A stretch of DNA of 64,000 nucleotides from Methanogranum sp963676045 (GCA_963676045.1 OY780938.1:620001-684000); one strand, 5' to 3'; shown: positions 14,526-23,765, numbered from the stretch's first letter. A program made the numbers and translations. Notes: a model not told the origin generated them from the letters alone.

Positions 14526-17090
14526 TTAAGTAACAGGTTCCCAAATTTCTACCAAGGTATATGTCAAATTTTCTACATACGGTATATAATCGATTACATT
14601 TCCACAATAATTCCAACCTTTGAAGGTGTGCCCAGTTTTTTCACTAATTGACTCAGATTTTAAATGATACGTACTAGAAATTACTGCATAATCATAAACC
14701 ACAGAATTACCGCCTTCAGACAAATATTGAATAATAGACAATCCTAAAAAATTAGAATCTCCTATTACAGAATAATGTCCACTATTATATTCAGCATTGA
14801 ATGGAATAATATAATTTAAAGGAGTTAAAGCACGATTATCAAAAAATAACGTAATCTCTTGATTGGACCAAACAATTGTTTCGACTTCGTTATTCTTTGT
14901 AAGTATTGTCTTAGTTTGATCCGAATCTTTAATTTTAACAGTTAAATTAGGCCCAAAAGTAACATTATATGAAATCGGAGACCATTTTGAATTGATTTTA
15001 ATATCTGATTCTACAGTATTTGAATAGATATTCCAGCCTTCAAAAATAAAAGCAACTTTTGATGGCTTATTATCTGGAATTGAAATTGTATCTCCACTTA
15101 TGAAATATTTTATATCAAATATCGAACTGGAATATCCCAGATACGTCACCTTATAGATGGAAGGCAATGAAACGTCTGAATCGAATCTGTATCTTCCATC
15201 ATCCACATTGACACCATCCATTGCCGATATTGCCGACCCATAATTGGAAGGCAAGGAATACCCATCATCTGGAAGTATCGTGAATCTCTCACTGGAACAA
15301 GCGAAGAAAGATGTCTCGGCCTCATGACCTTCGATCACGATGTTCTCGCCTGTAGTGATACTTGAGACACCTGGGAAATAAGAATCGCCCGATATCGTAT
15401 ACCCAGATCCATTCGGATGGACTGTTATAGGAAGATAATCCCTGTAATTGGAAGGTAACATGTACCCATCATCGACGGATAATTTGACCAGGTCCCTGCA
15501 TGTAGCCATCGTCGAGACATACCCATCGACCTTAAGCGTCACATGTTCGCCTGAACTTATCTCGAATGTCCTCAACTGTACACCTGTGACATAGATGGAT
15601 TGCGTTGACACGACCCCTTCGACCTCCAAGGTTCCAGATGATATGTCTACGGTCTCCCCGTTTATCTCCACCTTGAAATTCGATCCCTTCTCGTAATCGG
15701 GTAACAATCTGAAACCCAGACTGTACGATGAACCGTAGTTCACATTGTTCGAGGATGAGATCATCTCATACCCCTCCTGGTACTCAGGCAATATCACATC
15801 GAATACCCTGGCGTCGTATACTCCGGAGACCTCCACGACTATGTCGGATCGTATATCCTCTATGATGATGCGGGACATCCCGTCCAATTCCGCATTCTCT
15901 CCGTTCAGGGTTATGACCAGGTCTTCATCGACATATCCTGTCCTCAGAAGGTATTGTATCACGCATCTGCCTCCGTCTGGAACCTCCGATATGTCGGAGG
16001 TGATGATGTAACCGATCTGCTGCGAAGGCAGTATTATCCTATTGATGCGCTCCGAATGACCCAACTCTATGATTATTGAGGATTTCCCCGATACTATGTT
16101 CTCTTCGCTGGGTCCTCTCGTCGCACCCGATATCACCGAATATGAACGACCCTCCCCAGGATCTGGTAGTGTGAATGAATCGTCCTTCGCGAACATGCCC
16201 CATATCTCAAAACATACGGACCCAGACCCAATCTCCGGGTAATCTGGATGACCTTTTTCGATCTTGTCGCCATTGGACTGACGGACCTCTACATCGAAGA
16301 CCTCCAGTATCCTATATCCAAATGAGCCCATCTCGAAAGCGATATTCCCTTGCGATTGGATCGCATCTACCTCGTTGCCATTCGATACCGATCCTTCGAA
16401 AACGACCGTCCTGGGACCATATGATGTCGTTCTGGATATGGAGATGGATATCTTGCCCGTTATCTCTTCCAACACATCGGATGATGAAGATATCCTCATG
16501 TCCATCCCGTTCTCAAACCGATCGAATGCCATCTCCAAAGGTCCATCATCGACGATACCCAGCATATCTCTTGTCGTTTCCCTGTCGAAATTGATCGCCG
16601 TCCCATCAGTCAAAAATATCGTGATCTCCTTCTCAAGACCGCCCATTGCATCGAGGGTGGCGGCGGATATCCTGAGGACATCTACATGCTGGATATGTCT
16701 GAGATCTATGATCAGATCCCCTACGGGACCTGCATGATCGAAATCGACCGTCCCGTCTATGCATGATATATTGCCATCGGCCATGACCGCATAAAGGCGC
16801 ATCTCGCCGTCCACGTCGATCTCTTCGCCTGGGTGCATGATGGCGGTAGCCCCTTCACGAGAAGTGGACCATCCGAAGAATGTCCTATCCGATGTAAGTG
16901 ATCCATCGATATCCATCAATATCGCCGAAGAATCGCAGATCTGCTCCCTTAAGAGCATCTCATCATCATAATAAAGCACCCTGTCGGTCGTATCATCGTC
17001 CTCGATGATCAGAAGATACCCTCCGCACATGGATGCCACTATCAGGACCGTCGCAAGTATTAGGATTCGACTATTGGTCATGGTGATCAC
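14526..17090 (-). CDS. Large secreted protein with InlB-type repeats
   Basis: The 854-aa product has an N-terminal signal/anchor (about 6-28) followed by EDDDTTD. An InlB/Listeria-Bacteroides-type unit with FFGWS near residues 60-100 and similar FEGW and FKGW units near the C-terminus flank long beta-rich segments that lack cysteines. No C-terminal membrane helix is present, unlike the two surface proteins at 38-44 kb. Such proteins are common as adhesins in gut methanogens. The last ~200 codons (14526-15120) are strikingly more AT-rich than the rest, as if the 3' end were exchanged. A palindromic operator-like site and TATA box precede it. Confidence 0.7.
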   Translation of the reverse strand: MITMTNSRILILATVLIVASMCGGYLLIIEDDDTTDRVLYYDDEMLLREQICDSSAILMDIDGSLTSDRTFFGWSTSREGATAIMHPGEEIDVDGEMRLYAVMADGNISCIDGTVDFDHAGPVGDLIIDLRHIQHVDVLRISAATLDAMGGLEKEITIFLTDGTAINFDRETTRDMLGIVDDGPLEMAFDRFENGMDMRISSSSDVLEEITGKISISISRTTSYGPRTVVFEGSVSNGNEVDAIQSQGNIAFEMGSFGYRILEVFDVEVRQSNGDKIEKGHPDYPEIGSGSVCFEIWGMFAKDDSFTLPDPGEGRSYSVISGATRGPSEENIVSGKSSIIIELGHSERINRIILPSQQIGYIITSDISEVPDGGRCVIQYLLRTGYVDEDLVITLNGENAELDGMSRIIIEDIRSDIVVEVSGVYDARVFDVILPEYQEGYEMISSSNNVNYGSSYSLGFRLLPDYEKGSNFKVEINGETVDISSGTLEVEGVVSTQSIYVTGVQLRTFEISSGEHVTLKVDGYVSTMATCRDLVKLSVDDGYMLPSNYRDYLPITVHPNGSGYTISGDSYFPGVSSITTGENIVIEGHEAETSFFACSSERFTILPDDGYSLPSNYGSAISAMDGVNVDDGRYRFDSDVSLPSIYKVTYLGYSSSIFDIKYFISGDTISIPDNKPSKVAFIFEGWNIYSNTVESDIKINSKWSPISYNVTFGPNLTVKIKDSDQTKTILTKNNEVETIVWSNQEITLFFDNRALTPLNYIIPFNAEYNSGHYSVIGDSNFLGLSIIQYLSEGGNSVVYDYAVISSTYHLKSESISEKTGHTFKGWNYCGNVIDYIPYVENLTYTLVEIWEPVT

Positions 17091-17148
17091 TTAGGTCGCC
17101 AGGCCTCTTATTTCATTGACCGAGGACGGATTCACTATTAATTTATCG

Positions 17149-17178
17149 TATAAATATACTTTGTAACGTAATACAAAG
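17149..17178 (-). promoter_or_regulatory. TATA box with adjoining palindrome upstream of the secreted protein gene
   Basis: On the minus strand the perfect-armed palindrome CTTTGTA-TTACGT-TACAAAG (17178-17159) sits immediately before the TATA box TATATTTATA (17158-17149), about 60-90 bp upstream of the ATG at 17090. A factor bound there would contact or block the preinitiation complex. Confidence 0.55.
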
Positions 17179-17203
17179 AGGTTTTAAGGAGTTTAGAAGG
17201 GGA

Positions 17204-17791
17204 TCATTCCTTCTTATCGGCCTCTGGCTGTTCCTTCTGCTCTACGGGGGCCTCTACCTTGGATTTATCCTTTGCTACGGATGCCTTGGATCTCCTCGCA
17301 GGCTTCTTCGCCGCTGCGGGTACCTCCGGCTTCTCCTCCGCAGGGGCCTCGGGCTTCTCTTCGACGGGAGCAGTTGCCTTCGCGGGCTTCTTTGTGGATG
17401 CGACCTTCGCAGGCTCATCGGCCTTCTTGGACTTGGGGGCCTTCTTCTTGACGTCCTCCTCTTCCGCCTCTGCCTTGCTCCTGATCTTCTCCTCTTCTAC
17501 GGCGGCCCTGTACTTCTCCTTGGCCTCCTTCTGGGCTTCCTTCCTCTTCTTGATCTCCTCTTTCAGGAGTTCCTTGGCAGGCCCCTTCTCTTCCTTGGGG
17601 AGGTCCTTTATCTCCTTCAAGCGATTGGCCTCGGCCTTCTTCGCATAGTATCTGTCGTTGGTGATCTTCTCTTTCATCGACGTGAGCTCGTCCTTGCGGG
17701 ACCTCGCCATCTTCTCGTGTCTCACTGTCGCCTTAGGCTCGTATTTCTTGCTACCTTTGTCATTATTCGATTTCGTATTCTCTTTCGACAT
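17204..17791 (-). CDS. Lysine/alanine/proline-rich H1-like protein
   Basis: The 195-aa product is highly charged with no membrane segment. Residues 1-110 are predicted helical/coiled coil, rich in K, E and R. The C-terminal 85 residues are a low-complexity tail with repeated KKPA and EEKPEAPA units, reminiscent of eukaryotic linker-histone or bacterial H1-like tails. SD GGTGAT with GG 7 nt before the ATG makes the start secure. A nucleic-acid-binding or ribosome-associated role is plausible but unproven. It is separated from the neighbouring superoxide reductase by a 127-bp gap. Confidence 0.7.
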   Translation of the reverse strand: MSKENTKSNNDKGSKKYEPKATVRHEKMARSRKDELTSMKEKITNDRYYAKKAEANRLKEIKDLPKEEKGPAKELLKEEIKKRKEAQKEAKEKYRAAVEEEKIRSKAEAEEEDVKKKAPKSKKADEPAKVASTKKPAKATAPVEEKPEAPAEEKPEVPAAAKKPARRSKASVAKDKSKVEAPVEQKEQPEADKKE

Positions 17792-17918
17792 GTAATCACC
17801 TTTTCGACAGATTGATCTGCTCTATATTCGGTCATGAGCATTATTAAATTTAAATATAGTTGGAAAAATCTAAAAATTCTAGATGGAAAAGGTTTGGAAC
17901 TGCATCCATTAAGATGAA

Positions 17919-18302
17919 TCAACTTGATTTCCAGAGATTGTGGAGGTTGCATAGTTCCCATGCCACGATGTTCTTCGCATCGGTCTTGAAGAATGCCTCC
18001 GGGGCCTCTCCTGGCTTCAGGTATTTCCTCATGAGCATGCCGTCCGCGCATATCTCGATGTAGACTATGTAGTGCTCGGCGGTCATTGGGTGCGGGGTCT
18101 CCTTTCCGACCTTGACCAATACCCCTCCGGCCTTCTTCTCTATGTATGGCACATGTTTCTCTGTGGTGCTGTCCGCCGTCTTGGGGATTAGCTCCTGCAT
18201 GTCCTTACCACAGCATATGGTGTCGGGGGAACCTGCGTAAACGATCTCTATGACTTTCTTGCATTCGTTGCATTTGTATACTGATCTGACTTTTGCTGCC
18301 AT
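17919..18302 (-). CDS. Desulfoferrodoxin-type superoxide reductase
   Basis: Reduces superoxide to peroxide without making oxygen, the usual defence of strict anaerobes. The 127-aa protein has the two-domain plan. An N-terminal desulforedoxin-like rubredoxin site has the pairs CNEC (about 11-14) and CC (about 31-32). The catalytic SOR domain has KHVPYIE, HPMTAEHYIVYIEI and AWELCNLHNLWKS, supplying the four His and one Cys ligands of the Fe centre. SD GGTGA is 7 nt upstream of the ATG in the standard register. It is transcribed divergently from the gene at 18405. Confidence 0.93.
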   Translation of the reverse strand: MAAKVRSVYKCNECKKVIEIVYAGSPDTICCGKDMQELIPKTADSTTEKHVPYIEKKAGGVLVKVGKETPHPMTAEHYIVYIEICADGMLMRKYLKPGEAPEAFFKTDAKNIVAWELCNLHNLWKSS

Positions 18303-18404
18303 ATTGTCACCCGAAGTTTATCGATGTCCTAACTATTAATAACATATGCATCGTGAATTGTCGCTGGGATAGTAATAAATCAGAGAAAGCAGTACGTCCG
18401 GGGG

Positions 18405-19031
18405 ATGATAACTGCCTTTTACGTCATGTCAAAGGATGATGTGGCATTGACTGGACCCGTCCATATCAAGGAAGGTATACCTTACTTCTCCGGGGATGTC
18501 GTCCCTCTGAAGGACGTCATAAGGAAGGATGGCTCTGAAAGGAGCACCGCGCTGATAGTGGACGCCACGGGCATGCAGAGAAGGAACATGGATGACTCCA
18601 CGATAAGGGTGAAGGTGCCTGGACATGACATATGGTACATGACATGCATCGAGAAGGAGGGCGATGTGTTCGATGGGTTCCTTTCAAACGGGGAGGCATT
18701 GTTGATGCCTTACCACCTGATGAAGGGGGACGATGTCCTCGAAGAGGCGTTCGAGCTATCGGACAGCTGCATACCCGTGCTGTTCATATCGAATGGGAAG
18801 GTCATCGCAAACAAGAGAACCAAAGAGGTCCGCGATGCCGTCCATCAGATAGAGGATGCTGGATTCTCAACAATGATAGTTTTCGATACCGATGATTCCT
18901 TGTCGATAGATGATTGGAGATCGCTGCATTCCGAGAATCCCGGCATAATACCATATGTGAGGGAGGACCTGATAGGTCTGAAGGACCTCGGCTTCAAGGA
19001 AATCGTAGTGGACAATCACAACTTCGGATGA
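18405..19031 (+). CDS. Conserved hypothetical protein (208 aa)
   Basis: I do not recognise this soluble protein. It has an N-terminal region with ALTGPVHIKEGIPYFSGDVVPLKDV and a C-terminal half with alternating strands and helices (AGFSTMIVFDTDD, LGFKEIVVDN) resembling a TIM-barrel or Rossmann half. No cofactor motif, signal peptide or membrane segment is visible. Codon use matches the core genes, so it is likely a real lineage gene. Its last 16 bp overlap the 3' end of the convergent flavoprotein gene. Confidence 0.65.
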   Translation: MITAFYVMSKDDVALTGPVHIKEGIPYFSGDVVPLKDVIRKDGSERSTALIVDATGMQRRNMDDSTIRVKVPGHDIWYMTCIEKEGDVFDGFLSNGEALLMPYHLMKGDDVLEEAFELSDSCIPVLFISNGKVIANKRTKEVRDAVHQIEDAGFSTMIVFDTDDSLSIDDWRSLHSENPGIIPYVREDLIGLKDLGFKEIVVDNHNFG

Positions 19032-19558
19032 TCCGCCAACGACCTGCCCCACATGATGCATCTTTCCATGTAGGACTCCCTTTCCGTGATGTCCGTTGAC
19101 GGTATCCTCAGTTCGCCATGCCATTTGCGTCCCATCGTTATGCTGAACGCCTTGAACTCGCGGACCACATTGTCGAAGTTCGGATTGTCGGAACCTCCGC
19201 ATATTATCCCTGCCATGCCTCCGAAATGTCTTATGTCCTCCATGTACCAATAGGGTTGGAACCTCTCCATGAACTTCTTCATCATGGATGACGTCCCGCT
19301 GAACCTGACGGGCGTGGCGAGTATGACCATGTCGGAACTGGAGAAATCCTCGATCAATGCGTCCATCTCATCCCGCTGATAGCACTTCCCTGTCTCCTTG
19401 CACCTGTTGCATCCGGTGCAATAACCTATGTCGCATTGCGTGAGGTCCACGAACTTCACCTCTGCGCCCGAAGATTCCAGTCCCTCGGTGACCATCTTGC
19501 ACAGATAGGCGGTTATGCCCTTACCATTCCCGCCACCACTAACTATAAGGACCTTCAT
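19016..19558 (-). CDS. NADPH-dependent FMN reductase / iron-sulfur flavoprotein family
   Basis: The 180-aa flavodoxin-fold protein has an N-terminal phosphate-binding loop (VSGGGNGKGITAYL), a cysteine cluster CDIGYCTGCNRCKETGKC (about 43-60) and the FMN-contacting ATPVRFSGTSSMMK block. The compact CxxCxxC arrangement is that of Isf-like flavoproteins, which can bind a [4Fe-4S] cluster and pass electrons to oxygen or peroxide in methanogens. It lies close to the superoxide reductase, which fits an oxidative-stress role, though the two are not in one operon. Confidence 0.8.
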   Translation of the reverse strand: MKVLIVSGGGNGKGITAYLCKMVTEGLESSGAEVKFVDLTQCDIGYCTGCNRCKETGKCYQRDEMDALIEDFSSSDMVILATPVRFSGTSSMMKKFMERFQPYWYMEDIRHFGGMAGIICGGSDNPNFDNVVREFKAFSITMGRKWHGELRIPSTDITERESYMERCIMWGRSLADHPKL

Positions 19559-19622
19559 GATGATGAATCCGTTAAAGCATCTTTATATCTTTTTAGAAGA
19601 ATATGGCTGAAAGGTCGAGGTC

Positions 19623-20684
19623 ATGACTGCATTCAATAAAGCTAAAAATATGGATTTCCCGAGAAGCGTGAGGATCGGGCATGATAAGATCCTTGAATCG
19701 GGAGATATATGCAAGGACCTCCAATTCGGCAAGAGCGGTACGATAATAACCGGCGATAACACGTATAAGGCGGCAGGTAGGACTGTGGAGGACCTCATCA
19801 AGGAAAGCAGGTTCGAGGTCCAGGTGTTCATAACGGACAATGCCACTCTCGAGAACGTGGACGCGGCCATAGCTGCCTGCAAGGAGAACAGAACCAAGTT
19901 CATCGTGGCCGTAGGCGGTGGCAGCAAGATAGATATCGCGAAGATCGCGGCCGCCAAGCTGAAGGTCCCTTTCATCAGCATCCCCACATCGGTAGCCCAC
20001 GACGGCATAGCATCCGATAGGGCATCCCTGAAATTGGACAAAGGTGCCAAATCTATCGCTGCTGTTTCCCCGCTCGGCATAATAGCCGATTCCGCCATCA
20101 TCAACGAGGCGCCCTACCGCTATCTGGCAGCAGGATGCGCGGATGTCATATCGAATCTCACGGCATTGAAGGACTGGGATTTCGCCGTGAAGATGAGGAA
20201 CGTCGAATTCAGCAGTTCCGCATATTACATATCGAAATTCGCAGCTGAGAACCTGATGGACAATGCTCAGCTGATAAAACCCCACTTCGAAGAAAGCGTA
20301 TGGATGGTCATGAGGCCGATAATCGCATCGGGTGTGTCCATGTGCATAGCGGGAAGCTCCAGACCGACCAGCGGTTCGGAGCATATGTTCTCCCATGCAT
20401 TGGACCTCATACATCCGAACGGCGCCCTGCACGGGGAGCAATGCGGTATAGGCACGATAATGATGATGAAACTGCACGGGGATAACTGGCAGAGGATAAG
20501 GGACGCATTGGCAACCATCGGCGCACCCACAACCGCCAAACAGCTAGGCATCCCTGAACAGCATATCATCGATGCCCTTGTCGCCGCCAAGGACATCAGA
20601 AAGGACAGGTTCACCATACTCGGGGACTGGGGACTCACAGAGGAAGCTGCCGAGAACTTGGCACGTTCCACAGGCGTAATCTGA
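19623..20684 (+). CDS. egsA: sn-glycerol-1-phosphate dehydrogenase
   Basis: Makes the archaeal lipid backbone sn-glycerol-1-phosphate from dihydroxyacetone phosphate with NAD(P)H. This 353-aa member of the Fe-ADH/glycerol dehydrogenase superfamily has the nucleotide loop VAVGGGSKIDIAKIAAAKL, the archaeal-type SIPTSVAHDGIASDRASL block, and metal-binding His residues in SGSEHMFSHALDLIH and GEQCGIGT. This is one of the best archaeal markers in the window. UPF0179 follows 9 bp downstream and is likely cotranscribed. Confidence 0.95.
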   Translation: MTAFNKAKNMDFPRSVRIGHDKILESGDICKDLQFGKSGTIITGDNTYKAAGRTVEDLIKESRFEVQVFITDNATLENVDAAIAACKENRTKFIVAVGGGSKIDIAKIAAAKLKVPFISIPTSVAHDGIASDRASLKLDKGAKSIAAVSPLGIIADSAIINEAPYRYLAAGCADVISNLTALKDWDFAVKMRNVEFSSSAYYISKFAAENLMDNAQLIKPHFEESVWMVMRPIIASGVSMCIAGSSRPTSGSEHMFSHALDLIHPNGALHGEQCGIGTIMMMKLHGDNWQRIRDALATIGAPTTAKQLGIPEQHIIDALVAAKDIRKDRFTILGDWGLTEEAAENLARSTGVI

Positions 20685-20693
20685 GGTATAACC

Positions 20694-21119
20694 ATGGTAT
20701 TGATCACACTGATTGGAGAGCCAACAGCGAAGAAGGGCAATAGATTCTACTTCATTGGCCCGCTCACGGACTGCAAGGAATGCAAGCTCAGGAACGTATG
20801 TTTCAATCTTGAATCTGGATCCATGTATGAGATCGTGAAGGTCAGGGACCAGAAACACGATTGCATGGAAAGGGGGGATCAGGTACGTGTCGTCGAGGTC
20901 GAGAAGGTCCCGATACCGGCCGCCCTTCCGAAAAAACAAGCGATCGACGGCAGCATGATTACATTCCAGATATCCAAATGCGATAACATCGGATGTAAGA
21001 ATTACATGATGTGCCACCCCATCGGGGCAGAGAACGGCAGGAAATACTCGATCACATGGGTCGGTAAGGACGTCGAATGCCCCATAGGGGAGAAAATGGT
21101 TTTCGTGAAGATGCTCTGA
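20694..21119 (+). CDS. UPF0179 family protein
   Basis: The 141-aa archaeal protein starts MVLITLIGEPTAKKGNRFYFIGPL and has two cysteine clusters: CKECKLRNVC near 25-36 and CDNIGCKNYMMC near 95-106, plus further Cys. The pattern suggests an Fe-S cluster or structural zinc. GAGG is placed 7 nt before the ATG. It follows egsA closely. The molecular function of the family is unknown. Confidence 0.88.
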   Translation: MVLITLIGEPTAKKGNRFYFIGPLTDCKECKLRNVCFNLESGSMYEIVKVRDQKHDCMERGDQVRVVEVEKVPIPAALPKKQAIDGSMITFQISKCDNIGCKNYMMCHPIGAENGRKYSITWVGKDVECPIGEKMVFVKML

Positions 21120-21123
21120 TAAC

Positions 21124-22026
21124 TCAGAACTTCTCCCCGGTTATCCTCTCATACATCTCCACGTAGAGCTTGCTCACGCGGTCGATTATGTCCTGTGGCA
21201 GCGGGGGTATGTCCGGTTCCGCCTTTCCGGCGTCGCGCGCCTCCATCAGCTTGGCGTGATATCCTGTGTCGCGGTAGTACTGACGGACGAACTCCTTGGA
21301 AAGCTCCACGATGTTGCCTTTGGCGTATTCCTCTGAATCCCACCAGCGGTCCTCGTCTAAAGTTCCGAATGTGTCCAGTACCATGAGCCTGCGCTTCTCG
21401 TCGTAACCGAATTCCTTCTTTCCATCGCAGTGTATGAGGTGGCGCTTGGCGGCCTCCTTGGCGATTATAGCATCGACCTTCAGGACCGTGTCCATGATCT
21501 CCTTGTACTCCGCATCGGTGAGTCCGGCCATTTTCTTGGCCTCTTCCTCGGTGAGGTTCATGTCATGCTCCTCGAGCTTGGTCGTGCACTCCAGGAATGG
21601 GTGTGGGAGCTTCTCTCCGTACTTGACAGCGTGTCCCTTGGGGAATCCCAACTGCTCGGCCGTGATCTTGCCTGCCTTTATGCGGTCCAACAATGACCCG
21701 GCGACGTAGTATCTGCATATGACCTCCAACGGAATGAGGTAGTTGACGGTCTTGTTGTTGATCTTGCTGTAGTCCCTGATGATGTCTACCCTCTTGACCC
21801 TCATCCTGTCCGGTGCGGGCTCATCGATGTAGTGATTCCTGATCCCGTTGTCGCTCAAGAGTTTGAACCAGTATTTCGCGGTCCTGCAAAGGGTCTCGCC
21901 CTTGTGTGGTATCTTTGACGGGATTATCTTGTCGAACACCGAGATGTTGTTGGTGTATCTGAATTCCAGCGTTTTGTCGTCCACGAGATAGACTTCTTTG
22001 ACCTTTCCTGTCATCAAGTGCTGCAT
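21124..22026 (-). CDS. purC: SAICAR synthetase
   Basis: Joins aspartate to CAIR with ATP in purine synthesis. The 300-aa protein is the long form, with GKVKEVYLVDDKTLEFRYTN at the N-terminus, the PHKGETLCRTAKYWFKLL block, IPLEVICRYYVAGSL, and LVLDTFGTLDEDRWWDSE near the C-terminus. It is transcribed convergently with UPF0179 (stops 4 bp apart). A TATA-like TTATTATTAATAT lies 20-40 bp upstream. No purine-riboswitch-like element is seen. Confidence 0.93.
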   Translation of the reverse strand: MQHLMTGKVKEVYLVDDKTLEFRYTNNISVFDKIIPSKIPHKGETLCRTAKYWFKLLSDNGIRNHYIDEPAPDRMRVKRVDIIRDYSKINNKTVNYLIPLEVICRYYVAGSLLDRIKAGKITAEQLGFPKGHAVKYGEKLPHPFLECTTKLEEHDMNLTEEEAKKMAGLTDAEYKEIMDTVLKVDAIIAKEAAKRHLIHCDGKKEFGYDEKRRLMVLDTFGTLDEDRWWDSEEYAKGNIVELSKEFVRQYYRDTGYHAKLMEARDAGKAEPDIPPLPQDIIDRVSKLYVEMYERITGEKF

Positions 22027-22074
22027 GAGGATGCGATTGAATGGGTAATATTAATAATAATTGAAAAAACACAT

Positions 22075-22776
22075 TTAGAGGTGGCCGCAGACCTTGCACG
22101 AAGGCCTCCTGCAGACATCGTCGACCTCGAACGCGTTGTTCCCCAGGTCGACCGTCAGCATCTTGCCTGCCAACGGCTCGCCTATCCCTGCGGCTATCTT
22201 CAGGACCTCCATCGCCTCCAATGTCGCTATGAACATGACGGCTGACGATATGGTGGGGTTTATCTCCCTCTTCCTGTCGTTTATCATGCATTCGAGGCAT
22301 GGAGTCCTACCGGGCACCACGACGGTGACCTGGCCGCACATGGCCGCAACCCCTCCGTGGACCAATGTCTTGCCGCTCTTCACGGCATACGCGTTGAGGA
22401 CCTTCCTGGATTCGATGTTGTCGAGGCAATCCACTAGTATGTCGCACTTAGAAAGCAGATGCGAATTCTCCTCGGTGAGCCTCTCCGGATGGACCTCGAC
22501 CTTGACGGACGGATTGACCGACATGATCCAATATCTCATGATCTCGGCCTTGTTCCCTTTTTGACCTTCATGATATACGAACTGCCTGTTGAGATTCGTG
22601 ACATCGGGCGTGTCGCCGTCGAATATGACAAGCTTGCCGATGCCGGCAGATGATAAGGAGGTTATGACCGTAGTTCCCAGACCGCCGCATCCGATGATGC
22701 CCACAGTCGTGTTCATTATCCTTTTCATGCCCTCCTCGCCAACGAGTGGCATCTGTCTATCGTAACGCGTGCTCAT
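22075..22776 (-). CDS. ThiF/MoeB/HesA-family adenylyltransferase (E1-like)
   Basis: The 233-aa E1-like enzyme activates the C-terminus of a ubiquitin-fold sulfur carrier. It begins STRYDRQMPLVGEEGMKR, then the ATP-binding GIIGCGGLGTTV and DGDTPDVTNLNRQFVY. The structural zinc site has CLECM and CRRPSCKVCGH. The usual catalytic-Cys region is present. It serves molybdopterin, thiamine or tRNA thiolation; which one cannot be told here. Its ATG overlaps the cinA stop (ATGA), so it is the last gene of a nadM-cinA-thiF group. Confidence 0.9.
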   Translation of the reverse strand: MSTRYDRQMPLVGEEGMKRIMNTTVGIIGCGGLGTTVITSLSSAGIGKLVIFDGDTPDVTNLNRQFVYHEGQKGNKAEIMRYWIMSVNPSVKVEVHPERLTEENSHLLSKCDILVDCLDNIESRKVLNAYAVKSGKTLVHGGVAAMCGQVTVVVPGRTPCLECMINDRKREINPTISSAVMFIATLEAMEVLKIAAGIGEPLAGKMLTVDLGNNAFEVDDVCRRPSCKVCGHL

Positions 22777-23243
22777 CCCTTGGCCATCTCCAAGAGCATC
22801 GATATCGCTTTCTCGGCAGTGGACCTTCTGATGTGCTCGCGGTCCCCTTTGAAATGCTCCTCCTTGGTCAGTGTCCTGTTCCCGTCCGTGACCGATATGT
22901 ACACCAGACCCACGGGCTTATTGTCGGTCGCACCGTCTGGACCCGCTATCCCTGTGACGGAGACCGCATAATCGGATTCGAAGAGCTCCCTTGCGCCCCT
23001 GACCATCTCTACAGAGGTCTCTGGACTCACAGCACCGTGTTTCACCAATGTTTCATGCGATACGCCCAGCACCTTCTCCTTGGAGTCATTGCTGTATGTT
23101 ACTGCGCTCCCGATGAAGAAACCGGATGAACCGGGCCTCTCGGTTAGTATGTATCCTATCAATCCACCTGTGCAGGACTCCGCCACGGAGACGGTCGTTC
23201 CCTTTTCCAAAAGCATCTCGTGAAGTGCATCCCTCGATGACAA
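22773..23243 (-). CDS. cinA: CinA-type nicotinamide-nucleotide amidase
   Basis: The 156-aa protein corresponds to the CinA C-terminal (PncC) domain alone, which deamidates NMN in pyridine-nucleotide recycling. It has the VAESCTGGLIGYILTERPGSS signature with the catalytic Ser/Thr region, SAVTYSN, and SVTGIAGPDG. The start is TTG immediately after the nadM stop: GGAGG ends 7 nt upstream. Its place directly behind nadM, which adenylates the same nucleotide, supports a role in NAD metabolism. Confidence 0.88.
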   Translation of the reverse strand: MSSRDALHEMLLEKGTTVSVAESCTGGLIGYILTERPGSSGFFIGSAVTYSNDSKEKVLGVSHETLVKHGAVSPETSVEMVRGARELFESDYAVSVTGIAGPDGATDNKPVGLVYISVTDGNRTLTKEEHFKGDREHIRRSTAEKAISMLLEMAKG

Positions 23244-23765
23244 TCAATCTCCTCCCGATATCTCTCTGAGCCTTCCAACGCCGTCTATGCTGTCGATCAC
23301 CCTGGCGACCGCATTGGGCACGAGCGCGCGCCAGTCCTCTCCGTTTATTATCCTCTGCCTCACAGCGGTACCTGAATACACATCTCTGGAGTACAATGGT
23401 GATTCCCTGAGTTCGAACCCTGCCTCGCTGAACAGGCGTCTGGTGAAAGGATTGTTGCTATAGACGTGCTTGAATGGCGGGGCCATGGAAACCACATGGG
23501 AGACCCAGACCGAGTATCTGTTGAGGTCCTCTATCGGGACGATGCAGTAATTCTTGACACCATCGTCCTTCAAGGCCTCGTCTATCATCAGATACCTCTC
23601 GCCAGCGGTGAAGGGATTCTCCGGCTCATGGGAGTACTGTGCGCTACCGATGCCTATCACAAGGCCCTTCGATTCCATGGCGCATTTGCGGATGACCTCG
23701 AGATGTCCATTGTGGAATGGTTGGAACCTTCCGATCACCAATGAACGCTCGTCATAGCTTTTCAT
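23244..23765 (-). CDS. nadM: Nicotinamide-nucleotide adenylyltransferase, archaeal type
   Basis: Forms NAD from NMN and ATP. The 173-aa protein starts MKSYDERSLVIGRFQPFHNGHLEVI with the HxGH-class nucleotidyltransferase motif FHNGH, and has the C-terminal substrate loop YSGTAVRQRI (an ISxTxxR-like motif). The ATG at 23765 is preferred over an upstream one because it fits the family and because a TATA box (23790-23797) about 25 bp upstream suggests a leaderless message. First gene of the nadM-cinA-thiF group. Confidence 0.92.
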   Translation of the reverse strand: MKSYDERSLVIGRFQPFHNGHLEVIRKCAMESKGLVIGIGSAQYSHEPENPFTAGERYLMIDEALKDDGVKNYCIVPIEDLNRYSVWVSHVVSMAPPFKHVYSNNPFTRRLFSEAGFELRESPLYSRDVYSGTAVRQRIINGEDWRALVPNAVARVIDSIDGVGRLREISGGD

